Shown: positions 51,277 to 60,853, counted from the stretch's first letter. The stretch is 64,000 nucleotides of DNA from Tardiphaga robiniae (GCF_013359755.1 NZ_JABMCJ010000067.1:1-64000), one strand, 5' to 3'. Numbers and translations: made by a program. The notes: generated by a model from the sequence alone, not told the origin.

Positions 51277-52050
51277 TCAATCCCGCCTGAACACGATCGA
51301 CGCGGCCCAGCCGGACATTAGCGCCATCGCGGCGGTGAGCAGCCCGTAGATGAAACCGTGATTGCGCGCGGCATTGGCGACGAACTGCTCGAAGCCGATC
51401 TTGACGATATCGAACGCTGTCTCTGCTTTCGAGATCAGCGCACCGTCGGCGAACAATTTGATCTCGACATCATAGGTTCCGATGGGGACTTCGGCGGGCA
51501 GCGGAATGCTGGTTCGGAACAGCGTCGGTGTCAGGAATGTCACCGCTGAGGTCTCCTCGCGATACAGTCCGTGTTCCTTGCGCAGTCGCACAAAGGCGCT
51601 GCGGAACGGGTCTGTGGCCACGACGTCCGCATAGTCGGTGCCGACGCGCTGGGTCAGCAGGACGTTATTGATTCCGAGCTGCTGGCGGCGCTGTACGTCG
51701 GCAGGCGCTATGGCGTCCATAGGACGGTTGGAAAACACGGCGAGATAGGACGGCACCTGCAGGAATTGGCGCGAATCCGTGTTGATCCAGATGCCGAAGC
51801 GGCGCTCCTTGCGCCGGGTCATGAGGTCGGTGCGCGGTCCGTTGACGGTGACGACGAGATTGTAGTTGTTGCGGCCGGGCGGTGTCTTGTCGTCTTTCTC
51901 GACAGCGCCGAACAGCACCAGTTCCTCGCCGGCATAATTCGGCGTCACGGTCACGCGATGGTTCGATACCGAAACGATCAGTTGTTCGGCGCGGGCCGGA
52001 GCGAGCATTCCGATGCCGAGTGCGGCGATGATCGGGAGCGCGCGTATCAT
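51277..52050 (-). CDS. TIGR02186 family membrane-anchored protein
   Basis: A 257-residue protein with a signal peptide (to about ARA, 21), a beta-rich periplasmic domain (EQLIVSVSNHRVTVTPNYAGEELVLFGAVEK, MTRRKERRFGIWINTDSRQFLQVPSYLAVFSNRPM) and a C-terminal membrane helix (FIYGLLTAAMALMSGWAASIVF). The TIGR02186 family is known in alphaproteobacteria beside TauE/SafE exporters. The start overlaps the TauE stop by four bases. It probably assists that transporter. Confidence 0.87.
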   Translation of the reverse strand: MIRALPIIAALGIGMLAPARAEQLIVSVSNHRVTVTPNYAGEELVLFGAVEKDDKTPPGRNNYNLVVTVNGPRTDLMTRRKERRFGIWINTDSRQFLQVPSYLAVFSNRPMDAIAPADVQRRQQLGINNVLLTQRVGTDYADVVATDPFRSAFVRLRKEHGLYREETSAVTFLTPTLFRTSIPLPAEVPIGTYDVEIKLFADGALISKAETAFDIVKIGFEQFVANAARNHGFIYGLLTAAMALMSGWAASIVFRRD

Positions 52051-52976
52051 GGAGCGACGCCTCCGGTATCGCGGATCGTGAACAGATCCGTGGGGCGAAC
52101 GACCAGTTCCACCGCGAAGCGGACGCCGACCGCCAGGATCAGCAGGCCCAGCAGCAGGCGCAAATGCTCGCCGCGAATCTTCTGCCCGGCGCGGGCGCCG
52201 AATTGTGCGCCGGTGACGCCGCCGACCATCAGGATGAGGGCCAGCACCGCATCGACCAGATGATTGGTGACGGCGTGCAGCAATGTCGCGATCACCATGG
52301 TGACCAGCGTCAGCACCATAGATGTGCCGATGACCGTCGAAGTCGGAATGCGCAGCCAGTAGATCAGGATCGGGATCAGGATAAAGCTGCCGCCGATGCC
52401 CATCACGGCGCCGATGAAGCCGATCAGGAGACCGACGGCGATCACCGGGATCACCGAGAGATAGATCTTGGAGCGCTTGAACCGCATCTTGAGCGGCAGG
52501 CCGTGAACCCAGCTATGGCTGCCGGACCGGCGCAAGTTCACGGGATCACCGCGCCGGATGCGCAGCAGCGCGCGCAGGCCCTCCCAGAACATCAAGCTGC
52601 CGACGGCGGTGAGCAGGATCACATAGGACAGCGAGATGGTGAGGTCGAGCTGGCCGAGATTGCGCAGCTGCGTGAATGCCCACACGCCGAGCGCCGTGCC
52701 GACCACGCCGCCGGTCAGAAGGACACTCGCAAGCGCGGGATCGATGGCGCGGCGTCGCCAGTAGGACAGCGCACCGGAGAAAGACGAGGCTGCAATGTGG
52801 CTCGCGACCGACGCGACCGATACTGCGGGGGCGATGCCGACGAAAATCAGCAGCGGTGTCATCAGGAAGCCGCCGCCGATCCCGAACATGCCGGAGACGA
52901 AGCCGACTGCAGCGCCCATCGCCAGGATGAGCAACACATTGATCGGAATGTCGGCGATCGGGAGATACAGTTGCAC
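52047..52976 (-). CDS. Sulfite exporter TauE/SafE family protein
   Basis: A 309-residue eight-helix membrane protein of the TauE/SafE (DUF81) family, with glycine-rich repeats (GMFGIGGGFLMTPLLIFVGIAP, GAVMGIGGSFILIPILIYWLRIP) in the two halves, the typical GIGG signature. Members export organosulfur anions such as sulfite or sulfoacetate. It precedes and overlaps the TIGR02186 gene. Substrate is not defined by context here, since no sulfur genes are adjacent. Confidence 0.9.
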   Translation of the reverse strand: MQLYLPIADIPINVLLILAMGAAVGFVSGMFGIGGGFLMTPLLIFVGIAPAVSVASVASHIAASSFSGALSYWRRRAIDPALASVLLTGGVVGTALGVWAFTQLRNLGQLDLTISLSYVILLTAVGSLMFWEGLRALLRIRRGDPVNLRRSGSHSWVHGLPLKMRFKRSKIYLSVIPVIAVGLLIGFIGAVMGIGGSFILIPILIYWLRIPTSTVIGTSMVLTLVTMVIATLLHAVTNHLVDAVLALILMVGGVTGAQFGARAGQKIRGEHLRLLLGLLILAVGVRFAVELVVRPTDLFTIRDTGGVAP

Positions 52977-53191
52977 GCGCGTTCGCTTCGGAATTCTGGC
53001 CCTGAGTTGGGCCGAAACCGCTCATGGCGTGGTTCTGGAGGCGGCGCGGATTGCGAGCCGCGTCCTCGTCTTAGACGATATCGTCCGTTGATGGGATTAA
53101 AGAATTCGGTAAAGGCGCGGTTTTCCGCCTCTACCGATGATGCACCTTTCAAGGTGGTAAATTTTGTTGGGCCAGGCGCAGGCCGGGGGTA

Positions 53192-54007
53192 TCACGACTT
53201 CCTGGCCGGATCGGTGACGAGGTTCATGGCGGCGGCCTCGCTGGTGCCGAGCCAGCGGATTTTCTCGGTGGCTGACATCGCCTCGACGACCGACGAGGCG
53301 ACGCCCATCTTGGTCATGTAGCTCAGCACATAGCCCATGGTGCGCTGCGCGGACGCAACAGGATCCGCCCCCGGCTTGGGCGAGACGAAGCGGTGAACGC
53401 CCAGCTTTGAGCCCTCGACGCCGATGCGGGCCTTGCCGCCGGCATAGGTCATCACGCAGGCGCTGGCGCAGTAGGACGGTTTGATGCGGCCCGCCGAATC
53501 CACCGTGCCCACCGCCGTAGTCAGCCCGCGTGCACGGATGATCTCGCCCATGATGATGGCTTGGCCGACATTTCCGCCCGGAGACGACAGCAATACGGTA
53601 TCGCCGGGCGCGAGTTTGGCTTCATCGAGCTTTTCGCGAAACCAGCTCGCAGTGGCCGGGCCGATCTCGCCCGTGATCGCCAGCGCTGGACGGCCGCGGC
53701 CCGAATTGTCCGGATCGAGACTTCCGACCTCCGAAGACGACATGCTCGGCGAGACATAGAGGTCTTTCCAATAGGCCCAGGCCTCGGGTTTGGAGAGCTC
53801 CTGATAGGCCTGCGCACCGATGCCGCCGAATATCACGACCGCGAGTGCGACCGAGGGCCAGTTGAACCATTTGCTGTGCGGTGGCTCGGGCAGCGGGGGC
53901 TGCGGTGGGGCAGACGGCTCGGGGGGACGTGCGGCCCAGGGGTTGACCGTAGGGATCCCCGATGGACGTTCCGCGCCCCCCGATGTGTCGTCATTCCGAA
54001 AAGACAA
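53192..54007 (-). CDS. Membrane-anchored ClpP-fold-like protein with CASAC motif
   Basis: A 271-residue type II membrane protein. A proline-rich cytoplasmic segment of 48 residues leads to one helix (PSVALAVVIFGGIGAQA, about 51-67). A periplasmic ClpP/SppA-like domain follows, with the oxyanion-type loop SSPGGNV (141-147), YCASACVMTYAGG (179-191, possible nucleophile Ser182) and KLGVHRF (201-207, His205). It is a COG3904-type predicted periplasmic protein. The 152-residue secreted protein at 22301-22759 shares the CASAC plus His pattern. No catalytic data exist that I know of. Confidence 0.82.
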   Translation of the reverse strand: MSFRNDDTSGGAERPSGIPTVNPWAARPPEPSAPPQPPLPEPPHSKWFNWPSVALAVVIFGGIGAQAYQELSKPEAWAYWKDLYVSPSMSSSEVGSLDPDNSGRGRPALAITGEIGPATASWFREKLDEAKLAPGDTVLLSSPGGNVGQAIIMGEIIRARGLTTAVGTVDSAGRIKPSYCASACVMTYAGGKARIGVEGSKLGVHRFVSPKPGADPVASAQRTMGYVLSYMTKMGVASSVVEAMSATEKIRWLGTSEAAAMNLVTDPARKS

Positions 54008-54088
54008 ATCAATTTCCTCGTCGTTCAGTCCGGCCCGGCGCGCACTTCACGGCGCCAAATTTGCTGAAGGTTTGTTGAGGAAATAAGA

Positions 54089-54108
54089 CCGCCGGTTCGA
54101 TCCGGCGG
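54089..54108 (-). terminator. Hairpin at the end of the PodJ-like gene
   Basis: CCGCCGG (54089-54095) pairs with CCGGCGG (54102-54108), extended by flanking G-C pairs. The short TCTTATTT stretch after it on the minus strand makes it a plausible weak terminator for the long gene upstream. Confidence 0.6.
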
Positions 54109-54123
54109 CCAGAAAAATCTGCC

Positions 54124-57100
54124 TTAGCGCGCAGCTCGCTTGCCCATCGATGCTTTCGCCCCGACCTGTGCCGGCGTGGCATCCCAACCGCCCGCGGGAG
54201 TGGCCACGTTAATGGCGTCTTCGGGCTGGCCTTCCGGCGCGAAGGTCTGGACCGCCAGCCTGGCCGCGGCCAGCGACTGCGGATCGAGACGCTTGGCAAT
54301 GTCATCGCGCTTGCGGCCGGCATCGACGTCGCCCTGGGAGGCGGCGAGGCTGAACCACTTGAAGCTCTCGGCGAGGTTCTGTTCGACGCCGATGCCGCGG
54401 GCATAGAGGATGCCGAGATTGAACTGGCTGTCGGCGACGCCGCGATCGGCGGCCTTGCGGAACCAGTACGACGCGCTCTTGTAGTTGGCGCCCTTGGTGC
54501 CGCCGTCGGCATCGAGCACGGCGAGATTGTGCATCGCCTTGGCGTTACCACGGTCGGCGGCGAGCACGTAATAGCGGCGGGCGACGTCTAGATCCTTCTT
54601 CGCGCCGAGGCCCTTCTCGAACAGCGCGCCCAGGCGGAACATCGCCGGCACGACATTGGCCTGCGCCGCGCGGTCATACCACTTGGCGGCTTCGTCGTAG
54701 TTCTGCGCTACGCCCTTGCCCTCGGCATAACGGACGCCGATTTCGAACGCGGCAGAGGCGTCGCCCTTGAGCGCCGCGTTGCGCAGCGCGGTGCTGCCGA
54801 TGGTCTCGGGCAGGCGCTCGCCGGCAGGGATCGAGGCTGTGGTGATCTTCTGGCCGCTCGACGGCAGCACCGGCCCGGCGGCACTGGCTTGCGGCGCGGC
54901 AATGCTGCCGGTGACGTCGGGCGACACATATGGCACGGGCGCAGCCTGCGGCACCGGCTGCGGCGCGGGCTCGACGGCGGCGGGCGGCGGTGCGATCAGC
55001 GATTGCTTGCCGATCGGGGTGGGCGATGTCATCGACGGCGCGGCCGGCACGGGAGCTGCGGGCTTGGTCAGGACCTCGGCCGGCTCGGGCGCGTTCAGCT
55101 GCAGCGGCGGTGCCGAGTGAATATTCTCGGCCACCGGCGCCGGCGAGCCGCTGTCCAGCAGCGTCATCGCCATCTTGAACGAGCCGAGCACGATCACGAC
55201 CACGCTGGCACCGACCAGCAGCGAGCGGATCTTCGAGCCGATTGTGGAGGATGACTTTTCGCTATCCGCGAGCTGCGGCCCGGGTCTGGTGGCCTTCGAT
55301 TTGTCGGCCCTGGATTTGTCAGACCTCGATTTGTCGTTGCCGGTTGCGGCTGCAGCCTGTGCGGCGCGGCGTGCGGCAGCAATGAAACTCGACGCGGTGG
55401 CCTGTTCGGGGGCATCGACGGCGATTTCGCTGATCGCGTCTTCCGACGCGGCGATGCGTTCGGATGGCGATGCGCCGCGGCCCTGCGGACGCGTGCCGGG
55501 TTCGAGCGGATGATCTGGTGGCAGCGCCGGGTCAACCATCGGGCGCGGCGACGCACGCTCAGCAGCGGATGCAGACTGCGCGACTGGCTTTGGCGCGGGC
55601 GGAGGATCGAGAATGTCGCTGATCGCCTTCGGCATCGGGAAGGCCGATGCCGGTTCGTGCGAGATCGCAGTTGCCGCGAAGTCGCGCGGCGCGGCATCGA
55701 AGTGAACCTGCGGCGGACGCACCTCGACCTGCGACGGCGCAGCCTGTGGCTTCACCGGATTGGGCATCTGCGGGCGCGTCGGAGCAGGCACCGAAACATC
55801 TGGTGCAGTCGCGGGGCGCGAGGTCGGAGCGGGTGTTGCAACGGGCGCGGATTGCTTGGCAGGCGCGGCGCTGACCGCGCGCAGATCGCCCTCGATCCTT
55901 GCGAGGCGATCGACCACATGGCCGAGCGTGGAGTGTACGACCTCAAGCGAATCCTGCGTGTGGCGGTCGGTTTCCGACTGGCTGAAGCGCATGTCGGAGA
56001 GTTCGCGCTTGATCGTGTCGACCAGGCCGGGATCGATCGATGACGCCTTGCTGCGGGGATTGTCCAGCGCGGCGAACAGCGACTGCTGGCGTTCGAGATG
56101 GCGCAGGATGTCCTGCAGCCCGTCCTCGACACGGCCGAGATTGTTGCCGCGCGTATCGGTGATGCTCTCCATCCGCTCGAGCAGATAGGAGACACGCTGT
56201 TCGAGATGCGCGAAGGCCGACGACGAGTCATTGCCCACCGGCATATGGTCGAGACGCTCGGACAGCGTCCGCAATGCGGTTTCCAGATGATCCGAGCTGG
56301 CCATGACAGCCGGGCGCTCGCGATTTTCCAGCGCTGCCGTCAACGTCATGATGCGCGCCTCGAGCGCGGCAAATGAATCGCTGTTGTCGGCGCGTGCGAG
56401 CTGATCGACCTTCGACGACAGCGTCTGCAGGTCGTCGCTGAGACGGCCGAGTGCTTCGTTGGAGGCGACGTTGGACACGATGGCGCGCAGCGCCGTGATC
56501 GCGCCTTGCAGCTGTTCCATGGTGCCGGGATCGTTGCTCGAGCGCACGATCAAGTCGATCTTGCCGCCGAGATTGCGGATCGCCTCGTCGAAGCCGGCGA
56601 GCTGTTCGGCCGGGGTCAGCGTGGTCAGCGTCTTGTGGATGTCGGCCAGTGCGCGTTCGAGATTGGCCAGTACGTCGCCGTCGATGCCGCTATGGCGGTT
56701 GTCGTCGATGCGGCGGCCGAGTTCACGGATCTCGTTCTCGATTGATTCAATCGCGCGACGCGGCATCGCTTCGGTGATGACGTTGCGGATCTCGGCGAGT
56801 TCGCCGCGGAAGGCCGCGATCGACTGCTCGATATTATTGTCCGGGCGCTGCAGCGCATCGATCTTTGTGGTGATCTGGAACAGCTGCCGCTCCAGGCCGG
56901 ACATATCCGGCATGAAGCTCTGCGGCGGCGCGGCAGGCTGCGCATAAGGCGGCTGCACGAAGGACGGTGCAATGGGCGGCGTATTGCGCGGGGCCATGCG
57001 CGGCGTGCCGTCGAGTTCGCCCTGACGGGCCGCGATCTCGGCGATGGCGAAGTCCAGCGAAAACGGATCGATCGGCGATGAGGCGCTATAGACCTGATTG

Positions 57101-57528
57101 GCGGCGCGCTCGACCATATCGATGCGCGGCTGTTGCGGCGGCGCGGGGCGATATGTGGGCTCGCTGATCTGCGACAGGCGCGCATCGAGCCGTGAAATCG
57201 CATCATTGAGCTGGCGCGCGACGCCGGGCTCGCTGCTGCGTTGTGCAGGCTTCGAGAATAGTTCGATCTGCCGGGCAATGGCGTCGAGCCGCTCGTGGAT
57301 TTCGACGACATCGGCAGCGTCGCGCTGCGGCAGCGCTGCGCGCGGGGTAAGGGGGCGTTCCTGGTCGCGCGGGCGTGCGTTGGGGGAGTTATAGCGCGGG
57401 GGAGCTTCGCCGATGGTCGAGTTCAGCCAGTCGCCCAGCGACATGCCGGCACGGCGCGCCGCAGCTTCGGCCCGCTCGCGAACCGATGGCTCAATCCCGT
57501 CAACACTCCACGATACGCGCGAATTCAT
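54124..57528 (-). CDS. PodJ-like polarity protein with Sel1 repeats
   Basis: A 1134-residue protein. The N-terminus MNSRVSWSVDGIEPSVRERAEAAARRAGMSLGDWLNSTI matches the start of Caulobacter PodJ. It is followed by long predicted coiled-coil (about 75-600, heptad-like blocks such as LNDAISRLDARLSQI and IESIENEIRELGRRIDD), a disordered Pro/Ala region, one membrane helix (about 775-797), a second Pro-rich segment, and four to five Sel1-type repeats (from about 910: AAFEIGVRYAEGKGVAQNYDEAAKWYDRAAQ, then AMFRLGALFEKGLG). PodJ organises the cell pole. Here the C-terminal peptidoglycan-binding domain of Caulobacter PodJ is not evident. The ATG at 57528 gives the family N-terminus. Confidence 0.85.
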   Translation of the reverse strand: MNSRVSWSVDGIEPSVRERAEAAARRAGMSLGDWLNSTIGEAPPRYNSPNARPRDQERPLTPRAALPQRDAADVVEIHERLDAIARQIELFSKPAQRSSEPGVARQLNDAISRLDARLSQISEPTYRPAPPQQPRIDMVERAANQVYSASSPIDPFSLDFAIAEIAARQGELDGTPRMAPRNTPPIAPSFVQPPYAQPAAPPQSFMPDMSGLERQLFQITTKIDALQRPDNNIEQSIAAFRGELAEIRNVITEAMPRRAIESIENEIRELGRRIDDNRHSGIDGDVLANLERALADIHKTLTTLTPAEQLAGFDEAIRNLGGKIDLIVRSSNDPGTMEQLQGAITALRAIVSNVASNEALGRLSDDLQTLSSKVDQLARADNSDSFAALEARIMTLTAALENRERPAVMASSDHLETALRTLSERLDHMPVGNDSSSAFAHLEQRVSYLLERMESITDTRGNNLGRVEDGLQDILRHLERQQSLFAALDNPRSKASSIDPGLVDTIKRELSDMRFSQSETDRHTQDSLEVVHSTLGHVVDRLARIEGDLRAVSAAPAKQSAPVATPAPTSRPATAPDVSVPAPTRPQMPNPVKPQAAPSQVEVRPPQVHFDAAPRDFAATAISHEPASAFPMPKAISDILDPPPAPKPVAQSASAAERASPRPMVDPALPPDHPLEPGTRPQGRGASPSERIAASEDAISEIAVDAPEQATASSFIAAARRAAQAAAATGNDKSRSDKSRADKSKATRPGPQLADSEKSSSTIGSKIRSLLVGASVVVIVLGSFKMAMTLLDSGSPAPVAENIHSAPPLQLNAPEPAEVLTKPAAPVPAAPSMTSPTPIGKQSLIAPPPAAVEPAPQPVPQAAPVPYVSPDVTGSIAAPQASAAGPVLPSSGQKITTASIPAGERLPETIGSTALRNAALKGDASAAFEIGVRYAEGKGVAQNYDEAAKWYDRAAQANVVPAMFRLGALFEKGLGAKKDLDVARRYYVLAADRGNAKAMHNLAVLDADGGTKGANYKSASYWFRKAADRGVADSQFNLGILYARGIGVEQNLAESFKWFSLAASQGDVDAGRKRDDIAKRLDPQSLAAARLAVQTFAPEGQPEDAINVATPAGGWDATPAQVGAKASMGKRAAR

Positions 57529-57755
57529 GCTTTGGTCCGGTTCCGAGCTTGACGCCCACCAGCGCCTGCAGCCTCCCCCGCGCGTCCCATTGTGAAGACA
57601 ATCGTAACGTGCGCGGGTCATCTGCCTCTGATCCGGACTTTTCAGGGTTAGGGTAAATAACGGGTTAAGGATCGGGCTCGGCCAGCCTTAAAAGTTAACT
57701 CGCTGATACACTTGCGCCGATTTGCAGGTAGGATCGGATGTCTCTGGCTTTGGCG

Positions 57756-58307
57756 TCAGCGCGTAAACAGCGCACTCAAATCGTCGACATCCAGTTCGGT
57801 GATGGCGCTGTGGCGCGGATCCATCACCGCGGACTGGCCGATATAGGCCCAATAGAGAAACTCGGCGCGGGGCAGTGCCCGCTGGCTTTCCACCCCGGCC
57901 TCAATCAACCATTTCGCCATATAGCCGACCCGCCTCGCATCCACCGAGGCGACCATTTTGGCGACGTCTGTGTCGGTCGAGGCCATGGCGCGGATGGCAC
58001 GGTCCAGGCTGCGATCTTCGTTGAAAGCGAGCTTCATCAGATGGGTCAGACGTGCGGCCCCCACGATCGACGTGTCGATCCCCTCGATCACCTGATCGGT
58101 CGTCCGCTCCTGCCAGCGCTGCAGAAGCTGTAGTCGAAATTCAGATATGTCTTTGAAATGCCAATAGAAACTTCCGCGTGACACGTTTAGGCCGGTGGCC
58201 AGTGCGCCGACCTTCAGCGCGTCGGCGCCTTGCCGCGCGAGGATCCTCAGCCCGTGGTCGAGCCAGGCCGAGCGCGTCAGGCGGTCTTTGGTCAGTTGGT
58301 CATCCAT
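57756..58307 (-). CDS. TetR-family transcriptional regulator
   Basis: A 183-residue regulator with the helix-turn-helix VGALATGLNVSRGSFYWHFKD (33-53) and an all-helical ligand domain. The start at 58307 excludes 12 codons that overlap the palindromic operator candidate. It is divergent from an NTF2-fold protein gene, with fatty-acid oxidation genes beyond it, so it may respond to an acyl-CoA or fatty acid. Confidence 0.9.
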   Translation of the reverse strand: MDDQLTKDRLTRSAWLDHGLRILARQGADALKVGALATGLNVSRGSFYWHFKDISEFRLQLLQRWQERTTDQVIEGIDTSIVGAARLTHLMKLAFNEDRSLDRAIRAMASTDTDVAKMVASVDARRVGYMAKWLIEAGVESQRALPRAEFLYWAYIGQSAVMDPRHSAITELDVDDLSALFTR

Positions 58308-58316
58308 TCCCCGACC

Positions 58317-58330
58317 ATACACATGTGTAT
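58317..58330. promoter_or_regulatory. Palindromic operator candidate, ATACACATGTGTAT
   Basis: A perfect 14-base palindrome located 9 bases upstream of the TetR start and just before TTGACG (58330-58335), which could be the -35 box of the rightward promoter. This is the expected size and place for a TetR dimer site that controls both divergent genes. Confidence 0.7.
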
Positions 58331-58420
58331 TGACGAAATCCACGCTCTGGCGTTAACGTCCATGCAGAAGTGTATGGAGCGGCACTGGCCGAACAGTGCC
58401 CGATGCGGGAGGGAGAGCCG

Positions 58421-58807
58421 ATGAGCGTGAGCGGCCTCGATAGATGGTACAGTTTCATGCGGTCTCATGATCGGGCGATGCTGTGGGACCTGCTGCATCC
58501 GGACGCCGTGTTCGAAAGCCCGGTTGTGCATGCGCCGCAGCGGGGCCGTGAGATCGTGTTCAAGTATCTGACGACTGCAGAGAAAGTGCTGGGTGGCCCC
58601 GGCTTCGCTTACAAAGGCGAATGGCGCAGCGACAACGGTGCGGTGCTCGAATTCGAGAACGAGATCGAGGGCATCAAAATCAATGGCGTCGACATGATCT
58701 CCTTCGCCGATGATGGCCGCATTACCCACTTCAAGGTGATGGTCAGGCCGCTCAAGGCCATCAACCTGTTGCACAGGCTGATGGGCGAGGAATTGGCGCG
58801 GCAATGA
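58421..58807 (+). CDS. NTF2/SnoaL-like protein
   Basis: A 128-residue NTF2-fold protein (MSVSGLDRWYSFMRSHDRAMLWDLLHPDAVFESPVVHAPQRGREIVFKYLTTAEKVLGG) with the conserved helix-strand pattern and IKINGVDMISFADDGRITHFKVMVRPLKAIN. It may be a small isomerase, dehydratase or ligand-binding protein. The GGGAGGG site places the start at 58421. It lies between the TetR gene and the acyl-CoA dehydrogenase gene on the same strand as the latter. Confidence 0.87.
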   Translation: MSVSGLDRWYSFMRSHDRAMLWDLLHPDAVFESPVVHAPQRGREIVFKYLTTAEKVLGGPGFAYKGEWRSDNGAVLEFENEIEGIKINGVDMISFADDGRITHFKVMVRPLKAINLLHRLMGEELARQ

Positions 58808-58905
58808 GCCGCCAGCTGCTTGCTTCATCTCCGATAGCAATTGCGTAAATCTGACACGGCGGCGCCGTATCATCCGATCAATTGAATTCAAACCGAGAGA
58901 ATTCC

Positions 58906-60696
58906 ATGCCCAGCTACAAAGCCCCGCTCGAAGACGTCGGCTTCCTGCTCAACGACGTGTTTCAGTTCGATCGCTACAACAATCTGCCCGGCTTTGCTGA
59001 CGCGTCTGCCGATGTGCGCGAGGCGATTTTGGGCGAAGCCGCCAAGCTCAGCGAAGAAGTGCTGCAGCCGCTGAATCGCGTCGGCGATCTCGAAGGCTGC
59101 AAGCGCAACGACGACGGCAGCGTGACGACGCCGAAAGGCTTCAAGGAAGCCTACAAGCAGGTCGCCGAGGGCGGCTGGCTCGGCCTCTCGGCTCCCGCTG
59201 AATTCGGTGGCCAGGGTCTGCCCGTGACACTGTCCCAGACCGTCGCCGAATTTCAGATCTCCGCCAATATGGCGTTCTCGATGTATGGCGGCCTCACCAT
59301 GGGCGCGACCGCAGCACTCATCGTGCACGGCAAGCCCGAGCAGAAGTCGATGTTCCTGCCGAAGATGGTCGCCGGCGAATGGACCGGCACCATGAACCTC
59401 ACCGAGCCGCATTGCGGCACGGATCTGGGTCTTTTGCGCACCAAGGCCGCGCCGCAGGCGGACGGTAGCTACAAGATTTCCGGCACCAAGATTTTCATCT
59501 CGGCCGGTGAGCACGATCTTGCCGACAATATCATCCATCTGGTGCTGGCCCGTATCGAGGGCGCACCAGCCGGCATCAAGGGCGTGTCGCTGTTCGTCGT
59601 GCCGAAGTTCATGGTCAATGCCGATGGATCGATCGGCGCACGCAACGGCGTGATGTGCGGCTCGATCGAGCACAAGATGGGCATCCACGGCAATTCCACC
59701 TGCGTGATGAATTACGACGGCGCCACCGGCTGGCTGATCGGCGAAGAGAACAAGGGCATGCAGGGCATGTTCGTGATGATGAACGAAGCCCGTCTCGGCG
59801 TTGCCGTGCAGGGCCTCGCGCAGTCCGAAGTCGCCTATCAGAACGCGGTCGCCTATGCGAAGGACCGCCTGCAGGGCCGCTCGCTGACCGGGCCGAAGTC
59901 GCCCGACAAGCCAGCCGATTCGATCATGGTTCATCCGGACGTGCGCCGCACCCTACTCACCATCCGCGCCTTCAACGAAGCCGCCCGCGCGATGGTGGTG
60001 TGGACCGCGCTGAAGAGCGACGTCGCGCATCGCTCTGACGATCCGAAGGAGCGTCAGGCCGCCGACGATCACATGGGCCTGATGACACCGGTGCTGAAGG
60101 GTGTTTTGACTGACGGCGGTTTTGCCAATGCGGTCTCAGCGCAGCAGATGTTCGGTGGTCACGGCTATATCGCCGAATGGGGCATGGAGCAGTTCGTGCG
60201 CGACGCGCGCATTGCCATGATCTATGAAGGCGCCAACGGCATCCAGGCACTCGATCTGGTCGGCCGCAAGCTGCCGCGCGATGGCGGCCGTGCCGCGATG
60301 GCGTTCTTCGGCGAGGTCGGCGCATTTGCGAAGGAGCATGGCGCTGACGAAGCCATGAAGCCTTACATCGATCCGCTCTCGAATGCGCTCGGTCATCTGC
60401 AGCAGGCGACCATGTGGCTGATGAACAATGCCATGATGAAGCCCGACAACGCCGGTGCCGGCGCTACCGATTACATGCAGCTGTTCGGCCTCACCGCCTT
60501 CGCCTATATGTGGGCGAAGATGGCCAAGGTGGCGCAGGACAAGATTGCCACTGATGGTGCGACACCCTATCTGACCACCAAGCTGGTCACCGGCCGCTTC
60601 TTCATGGAGCGGATGTTGCCCGAAACCGCACTCCATCTCGCCCGCATCCAGACCGGCAGCGCGACGACGATGGAGCTTCCTGCGGAAGCGTTCTGA
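58906..60696 (+). CDS. Acyl-CoA dehydrogenase family protein
   Basis: A 596-residue FAD-dependent acyl-CoA dehydrogenase with the extended C-terminal domain typical of FadE5/DmdC-like members. The FAD-binding segment WTGTMNLTEPHCGTDLGLLRTKA, the glycine loop NEARLGVAVQGLAQSEVAYQNAVAYAKDRLQG, and the catalytic-Glu region with FGGHGYIAEWGMEQFVRDARIAMIYEGANGIQALDLVGRKL are visible. It oxidises acyl-CoA to enoyl-CoA. It is first in a likely operon with thiolase and the FadB-type enzyme, though a repeat sits in the gap after it. The ATG at 58906 fits the family N-terminus. Confidence 0.92.
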   Translation: MPSYKAPLEDVGFLLNDVFQFDRYNNLPGFADASADVREAILGEAAKLSEEVLQPLNRVGDLEGCKRNDDGSVTTPKGFKEAYKQVAEGGWLGLSAPAEFGGQGLPVTLSQTVAEFQISANMAFSMYGGLTMGATAALIVHGKPEQKSMFLPKMVAGEWTGTMNLTEPHCGTDLGLLRTKAAPQADGSYKISGTKIFISAGEHDLADNIIHLVLARIEGAPAGIKGVSLFVVPKFMVNADGSIGARNGVMCGSIEHKMGIHGNSTCVMNYDGATGWLIGEENKGMQGMFVMMNEARLGVAVQGLAQSEVAYQNAVAYAKDRLQGRSLTGPKSPDKPADSIMVHPDVRRTLLTIRAFNEAARAMVVWTALKSDVAHRSDDPKERQAADDHMGLMTPVLKGVLTDGGFANAVSAQQMFGGHGYIAEWGMEQFVRDARIAMIYEGANGIQALDLVGRKLPRDGGRAAMAFFGEVGAFAKEHGADEAMKPYIDPLSNALGHLQQATMWLMNNAMMKPDNAGAGATDYMQLFGLTAFAYMWAKMAKVAQDKIATDGATPYLTTKLVTGRFFMERMLPETALHLARIQTGSATTMELPAEAF

Positions 60697-60730
60697 GACT
60701 AATAAGTACTCCGTCATCACCAATACACGC

Positions 60731-60814
60731 CGTCATTGCGAGCGCAGCGAAGCAATCCAGAAAGCCACAAGCGAAGACTGGATTGTTTCGTCGCAAGTGC
60801 TCCTCGCAATGACG
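60731..60814. repeat. Palindromic repeat, CGTCATTGCGAGC family, copy 3
   Basis: The shortest copy: CGTCATTGCGAGC, GCGAAGCAATCCAG, CTGGATTGTTTCGTCGC, CGCAATGACG. It lies between two same-strand genes of the fatty-acid cluster, so it could divide the transcript or tune downstream stability. Confidence 0.92.
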
Positions 60815-60853
60815 AGCCGATAGATCAACTATCCGACAACCGGGAGAGAATGA

